Below are positions 61,501-64,000 of a DNA stretch of 64,000 nucleotides, piece by piece; position 1 is the first letter of the stretch; the number at the start of each line of letters is the position of its first letter. The stretch is from JAIEOG01 sp964611895 (GTDB lineage: Bacteria > Bdellovibrionota > FAC87 > UBA2466): contig CAZTDN010000019.1 in assembly GCA_964611895.1 (NCBI GenBank), positions 1 to 64,000 on the forward strand, read 5' to 3'. A model generated the notes under the pieces. It worked only from the letters and a program-made list of their open reading frames with translations. It made no database searches and had not been told where the DNA came from. Made by a program: the position numbers and the translations under genes.

Positions 61501-64000
61501 TTGAAGTGGTACTCCAAGCGCATCAACCGCACGGAGCTCGATCCGAGCAAAGATGCCGTGGAACAAATCGAGACCCTGCACCGAGAACACGATGTGGAAA
61601 GCCGTTTCCTTGCCGAGCTGTTTCTTTCGAACTTGGAAAAAAATCCAGAGATCTTACCCAACAAAACAGCAGTGTTTCGAGTCCTGGGCAGCGAACAGCC
61701 TTGGCATAATCTCAAATCCGTGGCGCAACAAAGTGGGGCTCCGTGGGAAGCAAAGCTCTTCCAGCGGTATTCCGATCTCTCCAAAAAGTACCCGTCCTAT
61801 AACTACAACCCCGGCCATTCCGAAAAAGTGCAGCGTCTTTTGCTCCGGCGTTTTGAGCAACTCGCTCCCACCGCAGAGTTGAGCGAAAGGCTTTTGTTGT
61901 GGCGCATGATGGCCGGTCGAGGGCCGACCGGAGTGACCGATGCTTACATGGAGAAGCTCGTATCGGAAATGACTCCGGCTGAGGCGAGTGGGATCTCGCT
62001 CAAGGCTCTGGAGAATGGGTGGATTTGGGATCCTCAGATTCGTTCGACGCTCTACAAAAAGTACGCGGAGCCGCGCCTGGGTCCACAAACTTTGGTAGAG
62101 GTCGATCGCGAGCAGTGGAAAAAAACTGCACAACAGCTCCAATCTCACAAGGCAGAACTGCCGTCGATAGAATCCGCCGAAGCAAAGCAGGAAAAGCTCG
62201 GAGAGATTTTGGCTACTTTCGATTCCATGGAGTTTGATGTTCCCAGCGAAAAATCCCGTTTTCGTGCGGAGGTGGAGGCACAGCTTCTCAAGCCAGATGA
62301 GGTCGATTTCGGCAAGGTGATTGAGCCCTTCAAAAAAGGCGGGCACTTTATGGATGCGCGCAACGCAGTTATCCAAGCCGAGCTGGAAAAGATTTCGGGA
62401 TACTTTCCGGAGTCGGGCTACGCGGCGGCACACTTGTTTGATTGGGTGAGCCACCGTCTCCAAACGCGGGAGAGCGAAGCGCGCGGGGTTAAAGATCGTT
62501 TTGTCTCTCGAAACACTGAGGAAAAAGATCTCGGGTTTTCGGTGGTGAACGAAATCATCGAAGAAGCCAGTGGTTGGGATCCAGTAGACAAATGGAAACT
62601 GATTCGTTGGTTGCGAGGCGCTGCTGGGCCACCTGAAATCATCGTGAAGAAAATGCGCCGCATGGGGCCCGAGACGGTGCGGCGTCTGTACAGCACTTTG
62701 CCCACGCTCGTGCGCAGCACGTTTATCAGCACCTTGCTCGGAGCCCCCAAAACAGGGTTGCTAGAGAACAGTGGGAAAAATCTCTACTACGAACAGGTTC
62801 TCAACGAGATCATGCCCCGTGGAGAAAAAGCGGCCAATATCGCCAATGATCTGCTGGAGAGTTTTTTGGTCGCCATGGAAAGAGTCTCCAATCCCGCAAA
62901 ACGCCGCGCGGTTCTGTCGTACTTGCTCGCGCACCCAGTGGAGCAATCCGATACGGGAACCGTACTGAAAAACCTTCTCGAGTCCTATGGAGTTCCCGGG
63001 ATTAAGCTCGGGCAAACCATGGCCGCGGGAGATTTTCTACCGGAGCATATCCGCAGCAAGCTTGCCGACCTGCACGATCGGGCCAAGGAGCCTTATCGTC
63101 ATGAAATTTTTGAACGATTGAAAGAGACTCTAAAAACCGAACATATCGAGCCACTATTTGTGGTGGAGGATCTGCGCGGATCGGCGTCGATGAAGTACAC
63201 CGTCTCTGTCCTAGACGGAGAAGGGAAGCGTCATGCTATCCAGATCAAGCGCGAAGAGGCCGAAGCAGCGCTGCTGCGCAACTTCGAAGAGCTGCGCATT
63301 GTGGTGGACGAGCTTATCAAGAAGTCACCCCAGCTGTATTCCTTTCTCAAGGGCATGGTGCGGGCGACACGGGATGCGATCCGGCGTGAGTTGAGTCTGG
63401 TGCGAGAGGGACAGAAGGCGGATCTGGCCAAGGCTGAGTACTTAAAGCTTCCCCTCAAAGACAATGTCCTGGTCGAAGTTTCCCAAACCACTCCACTCAT
63501 TGAAAAAGTTGCAAACGATCCGGCTGCTTTGTACCAGTTGCGAAGCTCGGAGTTTTCGGAAGGTCGAAGTATCAATGCATTCCCGCCCTCGGTGCAAGCG
63601 CAGATGGCCGAGTTTGTCCTCACAGCCGAATCGGAAATTCTCTTCCCGCAGGACGGTCGATCCACGCACGCGGATCCCGATCGTCATCCGGGAAACATCC
63701 TCTGGGCCGTGGAAGACCAGGGAAAAGAGCTCTTGTACCGTTTTCAGCCCATCGACTGGGGGCAGCAGTTCCAGTTGACCGAAGCCGATCGAAACCGGGT
63801 GGTAGAACTCGTAGCGTTCTCGCAGATTTTTGAGAATGTCGGTGCGGAGCCCGCTCTTGTGGACCGGCTCATCGCGTTTGTGGGGATCGAGCCGAGCCAG
63901 CAGGCGGCCTTGCGCAAAGCGCTGAGCGGGTACTTTCCCAATACAAACGCAAAGCCTCGCTCGATGCTAGGCCCGTATTACTTTCTCTTGTCGGCGCTAG
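58513..64000 (+). CDS. Giant exported protein with C-terminal UbiB/ABC1-like kinase domain (truncated by window end)
   Basis: At least 1829 residues, open to the window edge. The N-terminus is a signal peptide (RLIYILLLIAC-G; LIAC is a possible lipobox with Cys13, or cleavage after SRA near residue 22). Two hydrophobic segments occur at about 436-462 and 583-600. The middle is long, helical and repeat-like, with no known motif. Residues about 1490-1760 match the UbiB/ABC1/ADCK fold: KLGQ (1498-1501), DFLP and LADLHDRAKEP, RGSAS (A-rich loop), an AIQIK strand with Gln1577 at the VAIK lysine place, ELS...RE (1626-1632), THADPDRHPGN (1718-1728) and IDWGQQ (1747-1752) for DFG. Catalytic Asp1721 and Asn1728 are kept, with a 2-residue insertion between. 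UbiB proteins are normally cytoplasmic/inner-membrane, about 500 residues. Confidence 0.82.
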   Translation, partial: MIRLIYILLLIACGTLVVSSRAENEARPPEGDRDPVIRFPQWMEDGEVLLPEEETDAWKPKKYFRRSPLLGTSATEELYNIDRIIQRDFEAQDLEKHWIENYTKVADVAKPPVRVNMANVGGTVFLENILASENQKARRFDSIRFAERHLEDILNALTKPGDPPISVIFGNGFRSRKIETKVDLLRGGVIEIEPGALVDTKNLSELAALFATEIAKIKPEFEAKHVDMLRDLDVPKDVLASEYIRKRIEGMGKGGSEEILNEKRKLLDAYRLALQQEHYALRKENTDVKRLMSETGFKIDVDGVTELRVRQAVDAVDRLTGSPDGTGSEGGFDPWGIVGPKRSRSEIELLGANPKGRIRSALELIFGRASAQNTPQKRSTQAMELEFVEKYVLWLENREQGNFARLKHRGQPLDPSHDAIRANARFAQKFYFGPEMQDIALIGGIGVIALGGYIKGVDVLSSIGTGVSTTWDTGKMGAWNLWSYISSFFTSSNPGPAPVEQPRGPGFLDRIGQWISNVGEWFGGLWPKGEPSTSKWAWKDYLPPMPEWVGEMATWTGKTAYYPLGVIESQVLSPLAEFATRQGWPGVAAVGAVAAAYALERLVAAPIQTRSARFFHRYRINLQEQAHLFNRLRKVVNAGPPSVEDIADLAKHQNLATEFIEAGNGDKYEFLRNRLVYMVLFGKNAAWHQYASKKREYVSNLYNQLIEAVETELKNQTGKDRVPARKVKKLARQILAEDYIDRGSNTPVSGAQQLQGIEGHAQKTQKLLYFMFGALAQRAAETNTTLLLRLIDTKLSEPGLTSADKSALREQLLALSSLPHLRKQVQSKYIAIWRKHFPQDVLGTVHSARQLLELHNGKAVPEFVLRLRARELATEKLPPAELAEVLRALVAMRMHTDAARFLYKHLPEVAAYSHDAQVPPELRAATRKSIATLLAQWRSNYEEKLFPIKEAGKRNFFKIALLLRAAYLSDPKTRFAFGTHLREAVDTATLSASDLALKWYSKRINRTELDPSKDAVEQIETLHREHDVESRFLAELFLSNLEKNPEILPNKTAVFRVLGSEQPWHNLKSVAQQSGAPWEAKLFQRYSDLSKKYPSYNYNPGHSEKVQRLLLRRFEQLAPTAELSERLLLWRMMAGRGPTGVTDAYMEKLVSEMTPAEASGISLKALENGWIWDPQIRSTLYKKYAEPRLGPQTLVEVDREQWKKTAQQLQSHKAELPSIESAEAKQEKLGEILATFDSMEFDVPSEKSRFRAEVEAQLLKPDEVDFGKVIEPFKKGGHFMDARNAVIQAELEKISGYFPESGYAAAHLFDWVSHRLQTRESEARGVKDRFVSRNTEEKDLGFSVVNEIIEEASGWDPVDKWKLIRWLRGAAGPPEIIVKKMRRMGPETVRRLYSTLPTLVRSTFISTLLGAPKTGLLENSGKNLYYEQVLNEIMPRGEKAANIANDLLESFLVAMERVSNPAKRRAVLSYLLAHPVEQSDTGTVLKNLLESYGVPGIKLGQTMAAGDFLPEHIRSKLADLHDRAKEPYRHEIFERLKETLKTEHIEPLFVVEDLRGSASMKYTVSVLDGEGKRHAIQIKREEAEAALLRNFEELRIVVDELIKKSPQLYSFLKGMVRATRDAIRRELSLVREGQKADLAKAEYLKLPLKDNVLVEVSQTTPLIEKVANDPAALYQLRSSEFSEGRSINAFPPSVQAQMAEFVLTAESEILFPQDGRSTHADPDRHPGNILWAVEDQGKELLYRFQPIDWGQQFQLTEADRNRVVELVAFSQIFENVGAEPALVDRLIAFVGIEPSQQAALRKALSGYFPNTNAKPRSMLGPYYFLLSAL

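Noticed and set aside
61654..62463. Minus-strand open frame of 269 codons
   Set aside because: Antisense to the giant exported protein; no ribosome-binding site or recognisable domain.

Overview
The window looks like chromosomal DNA of an aerobic Gram-negative bacterium. Support comes from an ADP-heptose epimerase of LPS core synthesis, many lipoprotein signal peptides and outer-membrane-barrel-like proteins. The respiratory chain is alternative complex III plus an A2-type cytochrome c oxidase. Together with FHA/Ser-Thr-kinase/sigma-54 signalling and many secreted orphan proteins, this suggests a Bdellovibrionota- or deltaproteobacteria-like lineage. That placement is inference from gene content; no rRNA or other marker gene is present.

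Layout. 1-5 kb: tRNA-Gly(TCC), a UvrD/Rep-type helicase, a small exported aspzincin-like protein, and a minus-strand LemA-TPM-TPM operon. 5-9.3 kb: a signalling cassette of a membrane Ser/Thr kinase, an FHA-like+GAF sigma-54 activator, a sigma-54-type promoter and the exported protein behind it. 9.4-14.3 kb: polyphosphate metabolism (PHP protein, PPK1, SixA-like phosphatase, convergent Ppx/GppA). 14.4-17.2 kb: an OlsB-like acyltransferase, an M14 carboxypeptidase and an alpha/beta hydrolase. 17.2-28.2 kb: the phosphate regulon phoX, pstSCAB, phoU, phoB and phoR, with an exported metzincin and a HEAT-repeat protein between phoB and phoR. 28.3-32.5 kb: acyl-CoA dehydrogenase, EtfB, EtfA and a Na+/H+ antiporter.

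32.5-44.6 kb is a tightly overlapping respiratory operon: actABCDEF, a small one-TM protein, a Sco protein and coxBACD. Quinol electrons would pass from ACIII to the haem-c-bearing caa3-type oxidase. 44.6-48.1 kb (minus) encodes an exported protein of five J-like repeats, a rhodanese, a PAP2 phosphatase, a Fur regulator and a small secreted protein. 48.3-51.1 kb: hldD followed by a coupled redoxin, lipoprotein and barrel set. 51.1-56.8 kb: accessory genes, including an exported caspase-fold protein with an EF-hand, tRNA-Gly(CCC), an RCC1-repeat lipoprotein, hemerythrin plus a DUF3309 micropeptide, and a RAYT transposase with REP-like palindromes.

From 57 kb to the window edge lies a translationally coupled pair of exported proteins. 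The second is at least 1829 residues long and runs off the window. Near its C-terminal side it carries a clear but altered UbiB/ABC1-type atypical kinase signature. I consider this pair, and the kinase/sigma-54 cassette at 5-9.3 kb, the best candidates for an undescribed system. No rRNA, CRISPR array, prophage or replication origin was seen.
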